Assembly: GCA_964568805.1 (NCBI GenBank)
Contig: CAZMRW010000011.1
Span: forward strand, 4,277-68,276
Reading direction: 5' to 3'
From: CAZMRW01 sp964568805
Lineage (GTDB): Bacteria; Pseudomonadota; Gammaproteobacteria; Methylococcales; Methylomonadaceae
Length of the DNA stretch: 64,000 bases
Positions 35,709-45,610 of the stretch are shown piece after piece. The stretch's first letter is position 1. Each line of letters starts with the position of its first letter. The position numbers and the translations under genes are program-made. Below the pieces are notes generated by a model, which was not told the origin of the DNA, searched no databases, and saw nothing but the letters and a program-made list of their open reading frames with translations.

Positions 35709-36632
35709 TCATTTTGTCGAGCTTTGCCACTGCTGTTTTCTGGCGGCTTTCTTTTCCAGCTTCAGTTTGCGGAGTATATCCAGTTCGGCTAATTCACTGG
35801 CCATCATGGCGGGGGTTTCCAGGCTGATTCTGCCCAGGGTGCCCGCACGCAATTCCGTCAACAGAATTTTGGCGGCTTTGTCGGTATCGACTCGCCCGCC
35901 GGACCGTAAACAGCCTCGTTTTCTGCCTATGGCAGCCAGAAGCGCCTCTGAACTGGGAGGAAGTTGCTCCAGTTGAAAGCGGGCTTTCAAAAGATCGGGG
36001 TAGTTTTGTAACAGATAGTCGGCCGCGAAGTCGGCTACCTGCTCATGCTGTAATGCCGTATCCTTGATGGCGCCGGTAACAGCCAGGCGGTAACCGCTAT
36101 TTTTGTTTTCGATATTGGGCCACAGCATGCCGGGCGTGTCAAACAGGATGACCTGGTTGCCGATATCGATCCGTTGCCGGGTTTTGGTGATCGCCGGTTC
36201 ATTGCCGGTTTTGGCAATGATTCTTCCTGCCAGTATATTGATCAGGGTGGATTTACCCACATTGGGAATGCCCATGATCAAGGCGAGGATAAGTCGGTCT
36301 GACTGCGACTTGGCGGGCATCATGGCGTGGCATAACTCCTGTATTTGCCGCATTTTTTCAGGCTGTTCGATCGTCAGCGCCAGTGTTCTTACGTTCGTCT
36401 CGCGATCGAAATAGTTTTGCCATTGCAAGTTAATCGCAGGGTCGGCAAGGTCGCTTTTATTAAGCACCTTGATGCGGGGCTTGTTTGCGCAAAGACGCGC
36501 CAGCATCGGATTTTCACTGCTAAATGGTATGCGGGCGTCCAGTATTTCGATAATGATATCGATTTCCGGCAGGATGGCCTTAAGCTCTTTGCCGGCCTTG
36601 TGCATATGGCCGGGGTACCACTGAATAAGCAT
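35709..36632 (-). CDS. Ribosome biogenesis GTPase (YlqF/RbgA type)
   Basis: A circularly permuted GTPase: the G4 motif NKSD (58-61) precedes G1 GIPNVGKST (121-129) and G3 DTPG (165-168). The N-terminal WYPGHMHKAGKEL is typical of YlqF/RbgA, which helps late 50S assembly in Gram-positives; gammaproteobacterial homologues are less studied. 307 residues. Confidence 0.9.
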   Translation of the reverse strand: MLIQWYPGHMHKAGKELKAILPEIDIIIEILDARIPFSSENPMLARLCANKPRIKVLNKSDLADPAINLQWQNYFDRETNVRTLALTIEQPEKMRQIQELCHAMMPAKSQSDRLILALIMGIPNVGKSTLINILAGRIIAKTGNEPAITKTRQRIDIGNQVILFDTPGMLWPNIENKNSGYRLAVTGAIKDTALQHEQVADFAADYLLQNYPDLLKARFQLEQLPPSSEALLAAIGRKRGCLRSGGRVDTDKAAKILLTELRAGTLGRISLETPAMMASELAELDILRKLKLEKKAARKQQWQSSTK

Positions 36633-36703
36633 GATGTTAAGTCATAGTCAAAGTGGTATATTTAAACATCAAAACTGAATCCATATCGATAAATATACAA
36701 ACA

Positions 36704-37309
36704 ATGAAACCAGTTTCGGCAACAAGCAGTTTCTACGCCTATTTATCCAGGCTGAGATGGATAAAACGCTGGGGATTGAAGCGCAACGCCCATGAAGAAA
36801 ACGTCATGGAACACAGCTGGGAAGTGTCAGTTATTGCCCATACCCTGGCATTGATTAAAAACCGCTATTACGGAGGCACTATCGATGCCAATGCGGTTGC
36901 CACGGCGGCGTTGTATCATGATATCACCGAAGTGATTACCGGTGATTTGCCGACGCCGATCAAGTACCATTCCGAGGAAATCAATGTCGCCTATAAACAA
37001 ATTGAAAAACAGGCGGAATATGAGTTGCTGAATCTTCTCCCTGCAGCATTGCGGCCGGATTTTCAGGAGCTTATTCGTCATGAGCTGATGCCGGAAGCAC
37101 ATGTGCAAATTATTAAGGCGGCAGACAAAATATCGGCCTATTTGAAATGTCAGGCCGAGTTAAAGGCAGGCAATACCGAATTTGAGATAGCGGCGGAACA
37201 GTTGACCAAAACGATCAGCGCCTATCAACAACCTGAGGTCGTGTTTTTCATGCAGACTTTTGTCCCCAGTTGCGGATTGACGCTGGACGGTTTAATGAAA
37301 ACGAATTGA
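36704..37309 (+). CDS. yfbR: 5'-deoxynucleotidase YfbR
   Basis: YfbR dephosphorylates deoxynucleoside 5'-monophosphates. The HD motif is YHDITEVITGD (71-81, His72-Asp73), with EHSWEV (36-41), and the RLRWIKRWGLKRN segment (16-28) marks the family. The start at 36704 gives 201 residues, matching E. coli YfbR (199); a Met at 36653 would add an unmatched 17. Divergent from rbgA. Confidence 0.9.
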   Translation: MKPVSATSSFYAYLSRLRWIKRWGLKRNAHEENVMEHSWEVSVIAHTLALIKNRYYGGTIDANAVATAALYHDITEVITGDLPTPIKYHSEEINVAYKQIEKQAEYELLNLLPAALRPDFQELIRHELMPEAHVQIIKAADKISAYLKCQAELKAGNTEFEIAAEQLTKTISAYQQPEVVFFMQTFVPSCGLTLDGLMKTN

Positions 37310-37366
37310 GATGTTACTGCTGGCATGAATGGGATAAATCATGAAAGCAGTCGATCCGGCTTGAGT

Positions 37367-37600
37367 TTATTTTTTTAAGTTTTCGATACTAAAATCATCC
37401 AAGTACAGTATCAGGCCACCCAGGGCAATCGATGCGATATAGCTGAGGGTCGGCGAGCCGGGGAACAAATAGGTATCGAGCAATCCCCAGGCGCCACGCC
37501 ATAGCATGATAATTGCCAATATGATGACTATGGCATTGCCGTTTGGATGGCGCGCCTTGAACTGGGCTAGTTTAGGGTTGTCTTTGATTTCTTTTAACAT
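37367..37600 (-). CDS. Small inner-membrane protein
   Basis: A 77-residue protein with two hydrophobic helices (AIVIILAIIMLWRGAWGLLD and SYIASIALGGLILYLDD) and an N-terminal MLKEIKDNPKLAQFKARHPNG. The family is not firmly recognised, though it resembles small uncharacterised proteobacterial membrane proteins. The start at 37600 is chosen because the longer frame to 37675 adds residues without homology. No ribosome binding site is obvious. Confidence 0.6.
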   Translation of the reverse strand: MLKEIKDNPKLAQFKARHPNGNAIVIILAIIMLWRGAWGLLDTYLFPGSPTLSYIASIALGGLILYLDDFSIENLKK

Positions 37601-37881
37601 GGTTTTGTACCGTAGAAGGATGACCAAAGGAGAAACAAACTCAAAAAGTGCATTATACTTGGTTCGTGGATTCAAACTGTATTTTGAAATCTAAGGTGGA
37701 ATATCCTCCATGTGAACTGTTGATCTAATAGGTGAAATTCCAGGTTTTTGAACAAAAATCGCCACAAACTATCAAATAGACGAACGTCAGTTCCCGAAGC
37801 AACAGATCTTGCGATAGTCCGCATTAAAATGCTGGTGGATGTTACAATTTTCCTAACTTTCAAGCCCAACTTCTTTAATCT

Positions 37882-38529
37882 ATGGATCTTTTGACTCAGC
37901 TTTTCGATTTCTTTTTACACATTAATGCCCATCTCGCCGATATTTTTGCCCAGTATGGCACATTAACCTACACAATTTTGTTCCTCATTATTTTTTGTGA
38001 AACGGGGCTGGTCGTGATGCCCTGGCTCCCCGGCGATTCGTTGTTATTCGCTGCCGGCGCATTAACGGCAAGCACTGGTCAATTGGATATTTTTCTATTG
38101 ATCGCGCTGTTGATAGGCGCCGCCTTAATCGGCGATAACGTCAATTATGTTATTGGCCGTTTTTTGGGAATTCGAATTAAATCACGGGAAAAAATCGGCT
38201 TTTTCAAGCGTGAGTATATCGACAGAACGGAAGACTATTATAAAAAATATGGCGGCAGAACGGTGATTATTGCCCGTTTTATCCCTCTGATACGAACTAT
38301 GGCCCCGTTTGTGGCCGGCGCCGGCAATATGCATTATCCACGGTATATCCTGTTTTGTTTGACCGGCGCTCTATTATGGGTGGGGGGGCTCACCACGCTG
38401 GGTTACCAGTTCGGCAATCTCGACATCGTGAAAAAGAACTTCGAACTGGTGATTTTGAGCATCATTGCACTTTCATTGATGCCTTTGGCGCATCAGGTCT
38501 GGCTTCGCTTGCGGACGAAGCCGGCATAA
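37882..38529 (+). CDS. DedA-family membrane protein
   Basis: The 215-residue protein has the DedA/VTT pattern: FCETGLVVMPWLPGDSLLF, GAALIGDNVNYVIGR, ARFIPLIRTMAPFVAGAG and four to five hydrophobic helices. DedA proteins are half-transporters and in several bacteria act as lipid carrier (undecaprenyl phosphate) flippases or support proton-motive-force homeostasis. It is a single gene, convergent with the TIGR01777 gene. Confidence 0.9.
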   Translation: MDLLTQLFDFFLHINAHLADIFAQYGTLTYTILFLIIFCETGLVVMPWLPGDSLLFAAGALTASTGQLDIFLLIALLIGAALIGDNVNYVIGRFLGIRIKSREKIGFFKREYIDRTEDYYKKYGGRTVIIARFIPLIRTMAPFVAGAGNMHYPRYILFCLTGALLWVGGLTTLGYQFGNLDIVKKNFELVILSIIALSLMPLAHQVWLRLRTKPA

Positions 38530-38582
38530 AGCGCCGACTATGCTGTAAGGTTGTTTTCGGTCGTCTTCGGTCCGATAGCGGT

Positions 38583-39515
38583 TTATCCGGATTGATTTGA
38601 ATCCGTCTGCTCCTTATTTTCCGATAGCGCCTGATTTAAAGCCGAGGCAAGGTCCGGGTATTGGAAACGGAAGCCGCTTGCCAGCAGGCGTTCCGGCATT
38701 ACCCGCTGACTGCCTAACAGCAGCTGGGACATTTCACCCAGCAGCGTTTTCAACAACAAGGCGGGTACCGGAAAGAATGCCGGGCGCTTTAAGCAGTCGG
38801 CCAGCGTGCGAGTGAATTCGCCATTGGTGACCGGATGGGGCGCGGTGGCGTTATAAGCGCCCTTCATCGAGGTATCGGCAATCATGGCGTGAGCAATATT
38901 GATCCAGTCCTGGCGGTGAATCCAGGACATCCATTGTTTGCCGTTCCCCAGTCGCCCGCCGAGACATAAACGGAATGGCAGCACCATGCGCTGCAACAAG
39001 CCGCCGCCGCTGGCGATGACCAGTCCGGTCCTGATCAGGCAAACCCTGACGCCGAATTTTTCCGCTTTTTTTGCGGCTGCTTCCCAGTCGGCACAGAGCT
39101 GATGCGAGAAATCCATCCGAGGCGCTGATTGTTCTGTTAACACGGTATCGCCCTGATCGCCGTAATAACCGACGGCGGAACCGCTGATCAACAATTCCGG
39201 TTTGACCGTCATGCGGGCAATGCTCTCAATCAATTGCTCGGTCAGGGCGATCCGGCTGTCACGGATTATTTTTTTTCGAGCATCGCTCCATAGCGCATCA
39301 AAAATCGGGGCGCCAGCCAAATTCACAATGATGTGATAGCTGTCATCCGGCTGAATGAGCTGTAAACTGCCGAGGGCATTAACTCCCGCACCACAGCGCT
39401 TGGCTATGCTGTTTGGATTACGGCTCAAGACAGTGACATCATGACCTTGTTGGATCAGGCTTTTGACCAGCGCACTGCCAATGAAACCAGTGCCGCCTGT
39501 AATAAGTACTTTCAT
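38583..39515 (-). CDS. TIGR01777-family NAD-dependent epimerase (YfcH type)
   Basis: A 310-residue extended SDR of the YfcH/TIGR01777 family. N-terminal MKVLITGGTGFIGSAL gives the GxxGxxG motif, followed by LINLAGAPI-like NLAGAPIF, SGSAVGYYGDQG and the C-terminal DUF1731-like region LPVP...LLLGSQRVMPERLL. The substrate is not known. Its start follows GAGG at good spacing. Confidence 0.9.
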   Translation of the reverse strand: MKVLITGGTGFIGSALVKSLIQQGHDVTVLSRNPNSIAKRCGAGVNALGSLQLIQPDDSYHIIVNLAGAPIFDALWSDARKKIIRDSRIALTEQLIESIARMTVKPELLISGSAVGYYGDQGDTVLTEQSAPRMDFSHQLCADWEAAAKKAEKFGVRVCLIRTGLVIASGGGLLQRMVLPFRLCLGGRLGNGKQWMSWIHRQDWINIAHAMIADTSMKGAYNATAPHPVTNGEFTRTLADCLKRPAFFPVPALLLKTLLGEMSQLLLGSQRVMPERLLASGFRFQYPDLASALNQALSENKEQTDSNQSG

Positions 39516-39667
39516 GGTGATATCCTCAGGGAGGTTAAGGAAACGGCATCGGCAGGTGATTGATTCCGTTCGATGAAGGCGTGCCGCTTCGCTTCCTTAG
39601 GTGACTTTTCTGAATGAGTTTACTCTTTTCAGAATCAAAGAAAACTCAATTCACAAGCAATACCCTG

Positions 39668-40138
39668 CTATTTGCTTAGCGCGCCTTCGAAGGAGAGTTG
39701 TCGCCAGGCCTCATACAAGACGATGGCGACAGTATTTGACAAATTCAAACTGCGGCTTTCGGAACGCATCGGCAGATACAGACAATTTTGGCTGCCCAGT
39801 CCGGTCAATATTTTTTCCGGCAAGCCCCGTGTTTCGGGGCCAAACAAAAAAGCGTCCTGAGGCTGAAAAACCACGTCACTGACTCGCTTTTTAGCTTTTG
39901 TGCTCAGCCCAAAAATTCTTTCGGGTTTAACGGATTCAATAAAAGCATCCAGCGAAGGATGCTCTTTGACATCAACCCATTCATGATAATCCAGCCCCGC
40001 TCTGCGTAATTTTTTATCATCCAATTGAAATCCCAAAGGCTGGATTAAATGCAACTGCGCTCCGGCATTGGCGCACAGCCGGATAATATTCCCCGTATTA
40101 GCCGGAATTTCCGGCTCATACAAAACGATATGAAACAT
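39668..40138 (-). CDS. trmL: tRNA (cytidine/uridine-2'-O-)-methyltransferase TrmL
   Basis: A 156-residue SPOUT methyltransferase that modifies the wobble base of tRNA-Leu. The start MFHIVLYEPEIPANTGNI, LFGPETRGLP and the C-terminal knot SLNLSNTVAIVLYE match TrmL. The gene lies 6 bp downstream of glgP on the same strand. Confidence 0.95.
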   Translation of the reverse strand: MFHIVLYEPEIPANTGNIIRLCANAGAQLHLIQPLGFQLDDKKLRRAGLDYHEWVDVKEHPSLDAFIESVKPERIFGLSTKAKKRVSDVVFQPQDAFLFGPETRGLPEKILTGLGSQNCLYLPMRSESRSLNLSNTVAIVLYEAWRQLSFEGALSK

Positions 40139-40144
40139 TGAGCG

Positions 40145-42649
40145 TTAACTATTATCAATGCTTATCGGGGTCAGTTTCCAGATTTCGTCATTGTATTCGG
40201 TGATGGTTCTGTCGGTAGAAAACTTGCCGCTGGCGGCGCAATTCAGAATACTCATACGCGTCCAGCGATCCTTATCCCGATAAGCTTCTTCTACATGTCT
40301 TTGCGCATCAATGTAACTGCGGAAATCAGCAATCGTCAACCAGGGGTCGTGCGGACTTTTCAACGATGCCAGAATGGGGTCGAATATCTGGGGTTCGAAT
40401 TGATTAAAATGACCACACTCAAGCAATGTCATCACTCTCTTGAGGTCATCATCGGATTTGATGATGCCAACCGGATCATAATGATGTCTCATTTCTTCAA
40501 CCTGTTGCTCGGTCAACCCGAACAAAAAGAAATTGTCATCGCCGACTTCTTCGCGGATTTCAATATTGGCTCCATCCAGCGTCCCGATAGTCAGGGCGCC
40601 GTTCATCATGAATTTCATATTGCCGGTACCCGAGGCTTCTTTCCCGGCTGTTGAAATCTGTTCGGAAAGATCGGCGCCCGGACAGATTTTTTCCATGGCA
40701 GACACCCGGTAATTGGGCAGAAAAACCAGCTTTAACCTATCGCCGACATCGGGATCGTTGTTCACGACGTGGGAGACGTTATTGATCAGCTTGATGATCT
40801 TTTTAGCCATGTAATAACCAGGCGCCGCTTTACCGCCGATCAATACGCAGCGATCGGTCCAGTTGGTAGTATCGCCGCGTTTGATTCGGTCATATAGATG
40901 AATGACATGCAATACGTTTAATAACTGGCGCTTGTATTCATGAATGCGTTTCACCTGTACATCAAATAAGGCATTGACATTTAAATGGACATCATGTTCC
41001 TGTTTCTTGAAATCAATAAGCCTTTGTTTCGCTTTTTGCTGGACTTCGTGCCAGCGCTTACGGAACTGTTGATCGTCGGCATGTTTCTCAAGTTTTTTCA
41101 GCAATGTTAAATCGGTCAGCCAGCCGTCACCAATGGTTTCGGTAATCAGTTCGGCCAGTTCGGGGTTGCACGCGGCCAGCCAGCGGCGAGGCGTGACGCC
41201 GTTGGTTTTGTTGTTGAACTTTTCCGGCCACAACTCATAAAAATCGCGAAACAGGCCCTGCTGCAGCAGTTTTGAATGCAGTTCGGCAACGCCGTTAACC
41301 GAGTAACTCCCGACGATAGCCAGATAGGCCATTCTGACGTGCTGTTCATGGCCTTCTTCAATCAGCGACATGCGAGCCTGGCGGTCCTTGTCACCCGGCC
41401 AGTGTGCAGAGACTTCGGCAAGAAAGTGGGCGTTGATTTCGAAAATGATTTCCAGAATTCTGGGCAACATCTGTCTGAACAAATTGACCGACCATCTCTC
41501 CAGCGCTTCAGGAAGCAGTGTATGGTTGGTATATGCCATTGTGCTGCGGGTAATAGCCCAGGCTTCGTCCCAGGTAAAGCCATGGATATCCATCAACAAA
41601 CGCATCAGTTCTGCAACCGCTATGCTGGGATGGGTATCGTTGAGCTGAAAACAGTTTTTTGCTGCAAAATCGGTAAAGTCAGCGCCGTGCCGGCCGACCC
41701 AGGTTTCGATAACATCCTGCAAACTGGCCGAAGCCAGTACATATTGCTGCTTAAGACGCAAGGCCTTGCCGTTTTCATTGGCATCATTCGGATATAAAAC
41801 CATGGTAATGTTTTCTGCGGTATTTTTTGCCGCAACCGATTCGGCATAGTCCCCGGCATTAAAGTTATCCAGGTCGAACTCCTCGGTCGCAGTGGCTTTC
41901 CATAAACGCAAGGTATTGACCGTTCCGTTCTGGTAGCCGGGTATCGGCGTGTCAAAAGGAACGGCAAGCACATCATGAGTGTCGACCCAGCAGACCCTTT
42001 TATTACCTTTTTCATCAATATGGACTTCCGTACGCCCGCCAAATTTGATTTTTTGTTTGTACTCAAGACGTTCTATTTCCCAGATATTGCCGTTACGAAG
42101 CCAATGGTCGGGTTTTTCTACCTGCTCGCCATTAATGATAACCTGGGAAAACATTCCGTATTCATAGCGCAAGCCATAACCTGATACCGGCAACTGCAAG
42201 GTGGCGCAGCTGTCGATAAAACAGGCCGCCAATCGACCCAGGCCGCCGTTGCCGAGTCCTGCGTCCGGTTCGTTTTCAATGAGCTCTTCAATATCCAGCC
42301 CAAGTTCATACATTGCAGTCTCAACAACATCTTCGATGCCCAAATTAAGCATGGCATTTGTCAAGGTGCGTCCCATCAAAAATTCCATCGACAAATAGTA
42401 TGCTCTTTTGCAGTCCGTCTCCTTGTAAGCGTTGTATGTTTTTTTCCAGCGCTCTATCATCCGATCGCTTATCGCTAATGATAAAGCTTCATAGGCATAA
42501 TTGAGCGAGCAGCAATTTTCGTCCCTTCCAAGCCTATGTCCATAATAACGTTTGAAATCCTCTTCCAGATGTATTTTTTCCATTCCTAATTCAGGAAGGG
42601 TTGTAATAGAAGCTTTGGGTTGACTCTTTTTGAAACGTCTATTCGGCAT
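40145..42649 (-). CDS. glgP: Glycogen/starch phosphorylase
   Basis: The 834-residue PLP enzyme releases glucose 1-phosphate from alpha-1,4-glucan. Characteristic sequences are NGGLGRLAACF in the N-terminal half and EASGTGNMKFMMNGAL near the C-terminus, with the PLP-lysine at K in GNMKFMMNG. The start at 42649 follows AGG (in CCAGGTAAA); a longer in-frame start at 42667 lacks one. trmL follows in the same operon. It would supply glucose 1-phosphate to the Pgm at 17.5 kb. Confidence 0.95.
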   Translation of the reverse strand: MPNRRFKKSQPKASITTLPELGMEKIHLEEDFKRYYGHRLGRDENCCSLNYAYEALSLAISDRMIERWKKTYNAYKETDCKRAYYLSMEFLMGRTLTNAMLNLGIEDVVETAMYELGLDIEELIENEPDAGLGNGGLGRLAACFIDSCATLQLPVSGYGLRYEYGMFSQVIINGEQVEKPDHWLRNGNIWEIERLEYKQKIKFGGRTEVHIDEKGNKRVCWVDTHDVLAVPFDTPIPGYQNGTVNTLRLWKATATEEFDLDNFNAGDYAESVAAKNTAENITMVLYPNDANENGKALRLKQQYVLASASLQDVIETWVGRHGADFTDFAAKNCFQLNDTHPSIAVAELMRLLMDIHGFTWDEAWAITRSTMAYTNHTLLPEALERWSVNLFRQMLPRILEIIFEINAHFLAEVSAHWPGDKDRQARMSLIEEGHEQHVRMAYLAIVGSYSVNGVAELHSKLLQQGLFRDFYELWPEKFNNKTNGVTPRRWLAACNPELAELITETIGDGWLTDLTLLKKLEKHADDQQFRKRWHEVQQKAKQRLIDFKKQEHDVHLNVNALFDVQVKRIHEYKRQLLNVLHVIHLYDRIKRGDTTNWTDRCVLIGGKAAPGYYMAKKIIKLINNVSHVVNNDPDVGDRLKLVFLPNYRVSAMEKICPGADLSEQISTAGKEASGTGNMKFMMNGALTIGTLDGANIEIREEVGDDNFFLFGLTEQQVEEMRHHYDPVGIIKSDDDLKRVMTLLECGHFNQFEPQIFDPILASLKSPHDPWLTIADFRSYIDAQRHVEEAYRDKDRWTRMSILNCAASGKFSTDRTITEYNDEIWKLTPISIDNS

Positions 42650-43284
42650 GATTTTTTTACCTGGCAATGTTTATTAATTTTAATGTTGACAATTTTACTA
42701 TGTTTAAACAAAACATTCAGCTTGGAAACAATATAAAACCGGCTTTACCAGCCTTGAGAATCGTTCTGCAGGCTGATAACCGGCTTTACCAGTTTGTGAC
42801 TTCTGTTTCGTCCTTTTGCCGGTTTGAAAATGGTCGGTTTAGCATTAAGCTGGCTGTGGACGGTCAAGCCTGGCGCTTAACACCATTTTTCTGTATTTCG
42901 CCACGCCATAATCGTTCCGGATTAATTGAATCATGATCTGTTTTGTTCAGCGCCTCGCGATGGCAAGAAACGAATAGCCGGAATTAACAGATGATTTTTT
43001 TCCATCTTAACACGAGTCTGAATAGGCCGGCATCAAGGACTTTAAGCATCTATGTCCGGCTGGGGCTGGGGGGCTTCTGGAGGTTAAAAAAAGTTCAATC
43101 GGCAACATATGATCGTTACAATTTTAACGAGAACCTAGTACAATATTCTGTTATGTTGTCAATAAAGACAGTAATAAGTTGTAGTTTAACCGGGTGTTGT
43201 TAAAATAAAACCTAGTGATTTCATCTGAGTTATAGAGCGTATGAACGGAATTAATGAAATCATCATAAATATTGAGGTAATGGC
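42650..43284. other. Intergenic region between glgP and ilvB, with a direct repeat
   Basis: This 635-bp region separates divergent glgP and ilvB. It contains a 15-bp direct repeat, AACCGGCTTTACCAG at 42737-42751 and 42778-42792, starting 41 bp apart. It also holds a good promoter for ilvB at 43116-43144. The region between 42800 and 43080 shows nothing recognisable. Confidence 0.55.
43116..43144 (+). promoter_or_regulatory. Probable sigma70 promoter for ilvBHC
   Basis: TTACAA at 43116-43121 and TACAAT at 43139-43144 are separated by exactly 17 bp. Transcription should begin near 43151, leaving a 5' leader of about 134 nt before the ilvB GTG at 43285. Confidence 0.6.
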
Positions 43285-45021
43285 GTGGAGCTAAGCGGCG
43301 CACAAATTTTGGTGCAGAGTCTTAAAGACGAAGGCGTGGAGTATATTTTCGGCTATCCCGGCGGAGCGGTCCTGCATCTGTACGATGCGCTCTTTCAGCA
43401 GGAAAATATCAAGCACATCCTGGTCCGGCATGAACAGGGCGCTACCCATGCGGCTGACGGATATGCGCGCGCCACCGGAAAACCCGGCGTCGTCCTGGTG
43501 ACTTCCGGCCCCGGCGCCACCAATGCAATCACCGGCATTGCCACCGCTTACCTGGATTCCATCCCTCTGGTTGTGATCTCCGGTCAGGTATCGCTGCCTG
43601 TCATCGGCAGCGATGCTTTCCAGGAAGTCGACATGATCGGCATCAGTCGTCCGTGCGTGAAACATAACTTTCTGGTCAAGGATGTCAACAAACTCGCGGA
43701 AACCATTAAAAAGGCTTTTTATGTGGCGACCACCGGCCGTCCAGGGCCTGTGGTTATCGATGTGCCCAAAGACATCACCGACCCAAGAATCAAGGTCCCT
43801 TATAAATACCCGAAAAAAGTGTCTTTGCGATCATACAATCCGGTTGTCACCGGACATAAAGGGCAAATAAAAAAAGCGGTCGATCTGTTATTGACGGCGG
43901 AGCGGCCGATCATTTATTCCGGCGGCGGGGTCATTTTAGGCGAGGCCAGCCAGGAGTTGACCGAATTCAGTCAGTTGCTGGAATATCCGGTGACCAATAC
44001 CCTGATGGGTTTGGGGGCTTATCCGGCGACCGACAAACAATTCGTCGGCATGCTGGGTATGCACGGGACGTATGAAGCCAACATGGCGATGCATGAAAGC
44101 GATTTGATTATTGCTATCGGCGCACGCTTTGATGATCGCGTTACCGGCAAGCTCGATATGTTTTGTCCCTATGCCAAGATCATCCATATCGATGTGGACC
44201 CGGCTTCGATTTCGAAAACCGTTAAGGTCGATATTCCCATCGTCGGTGAGGTCAAGCCGGTACTGGAGCAGATGATAGAACTCATCAAGGAAAGCAAAAA
44301 GAAACCGCATAAAAAAGCGCTGGATGCCTGGTGGCATCAGATCAACCAATGGAGAGCGGTCAACTGCCTGGATTATGATCGCGAAAGCCGCTTGATCAAG
44401 CCGCAATATGTCATCGAGCAATTGTATGAAGTGACCAAAGGCGATGCCTATATCACCTCGGATGTTGGCCAGCATCAGATGTGGGCGGCCCAGTACTACC
44501 GTTTCGACAAGCCTCGCCGATGGATCAATTCCGGCGGACTTGGCACCATGGGATTCGGTTTGCCCGCGGCTATCGGCGTCAAACTCGCGTTTCCGGACGC
44601 CGATGTCGCCTGCGTGACCGGTGAAGCCAGTATCCAGATGTGCATCCAGGAATTATCGACGGCCCTGCAGTACAAAACGCCGGTGAAAATTATTAACCTG
44701 AACAACCGATACATGGGGATGGTGCGTCAATGGCAGGAGTTTTCTTATGAAAGCCGATACTCCCATTCCTACATGGATACGATTCCTGAATTCGTTAAAC
44801 TGGCCGAGGCTTACGGTCATGTCGGCATGCGCATCGACAAGCCCGAAGAAGTCAGGCCGGCACTGGAAGAGGCTTTTGCACTAAAAGACCGCACCGTCTT
44901 TTTAGACATCATTACCGACCGGACCGAAAATGTGTACCCGATGATAGAAGCAGGCAAAGGCCATCATGACATGAAGCTCAGAGTCGCTTTGGGAGCTTCG
45001 ACAGACAGGGAACTGGCATAA
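43285..45021 (+). CDS. ilvB: Acetolactate synthase large subunit
   Basis: The 578-residue ThDP/FAD enzyme catalyses the first common step of valine, leucine and isoleucine synthesis. Signature regions are FGYPGGAVLHLYD, RHEQGATHAADGYARATGKPG, RIGARFDDRVTGK-like IGARFDDRVTGK and the ThDP segment GLGTMGFGLPAAIG and ASIQMCIQEL. The start is GTG, supported by GAGG at 43274-43277. The small subunit ilvH overlaps by 1 nt (TAATG), so the two subunits are coupled. Confidence 0.95.
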   Translation: MELSGAQILVQSLKDEGVEYIFGYPGGAVLHLYDALFQQENIKHILVRHEQGATHAADGYARATGKPGVVLVTSGPGATNAITGIATAYLDSIPLVVISGQVSLPVIGSDAFQEVDMIGISRPCVKHNFLVKDVNKLAETIKKAFYVATTGRPGPVVIDVPKDITDPRIKVPYKYPKKVSLRSYNPVVTGHKGQIKKAVDLLLTAERPIIYSGGGVILGEASQELTEFSQLLEYPVTNTLMGLGAYPATDKQFVGMLGMHGTYEANMAMHESDLIIAIGARFDDRVTGKLDMFCPYAKIIHIDVDPASISKTVKVDIPIVGEVKPVLEQMIELIKESKKKPHKKALDAWWHQINQWRAVNCLDYDRESRLIKPQYVIEQLYEVTKGDAYITSDVGQHQMWAAQYYRFDKPRRWINSGGLGTMGFGLPAAIGVKLAFPDADVACVTGEASIQMCIQELSTALQYKTPVKIINLNNRYMGMVRQWQEFSYESRYSHSYMDTIPEFVKLAEAYGHVGMRIDKPEEVRPALEEAFALKDRTVFLDIITDRTENVYPMIEAGKGHHDMKLRVALGASTDRELA

Positions 45022-45512
45022 TGAGGCACATTATTTCAATTCTGATGGAAAATGAATCAGGGGCCTTGTCACGCGTTGCGGGTCTGTTTTCTGCGCGCGG
45101 TTACAATATCGAATCGCTGACCGTAGCCCCGACGGAAGATGACACGCTGTCGAGAATGACGATCGTTACGCGCGGCAGCGATGACATCATCGAGCAGATC
45201 ACCAAGCAGCTGAATAAACTGATCGATGTTGTTAAATTGATCGATCTGGCGGAGTCCTCGCATATCGAGCGCGAACTGATGCTGGTCAAGGTCAGGACGA
45301 CAGAACACGGCCGGGCGGAAATCAGAAGCATGGCGGATATATTCCGCGGCAAGATTATCGATGTGACATCGGCTTCCTATGTTGTCGAGATGACCGGGCC
45401 TTCAGATAAACTGGACGCATTTATTGCTGCGATCGACCCGGCCTCCATCATCGAAGTCGTCCGTTCCGGGCCGACCGGCATTTTACGGGGCGAAAAGGGT
45501 TTGCATTTATAA
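45021..45512 (+). CDS. ilvH: Acetolactate synthase small subunit
   Basis: The 163-residue regulatory subunit has an N-terminal ACT domain (RHIISILMENESGALSRVAG, about 2-22) that binds valine for feedback inhibition, and a C-terminal domain (ELMLVKVRTTEHGRAEIRS) . Its ATG shares the A of the ilvB stop. Closely followed by ilvC after 98 bp. Confidence 0.96.
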   Translation: MRHIISILMENESGALSRVAGLFSARGYNIESLTVAPTEDDTLSRMTIVTRGSDDIIEQITKQLNKLIDVVKLIDLAESSHIERELMLVKVRTTEHGRAEIRSMADIFRGKIIDVTSASYVVEMTGPSDKLDAFIAAIDPASIIEVVRSGPTGILRGEKGLHL

Positions 45513-45610
45513 GATAAGACCCGCATATATCACGTTCTCAAATCCCGGCCTCCCGGGTCAGGGTTTTGATGACGTTATAAAATTTAAAAAACTGAAATAC
45601 AGGAAAACTC

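Noticed and set aside
37672..37869. 65-residue minus-strand frame between the small membrane protein and dedA
   Set aside because: No family match and unusual amino acid composition; probably non-coding.
42667..42936. 89-residue frame divergent from glgP
   Set aside because: Overlaps the glgP start region and has no recognisable domain; it contains one of the 15-bp direct repeats.
43153..43203. Possible ilv leader peptide
   Set aside because: Five branched-chain residues of 16, but no terminator or antiterminator stems follow, so attenuation is not supported.
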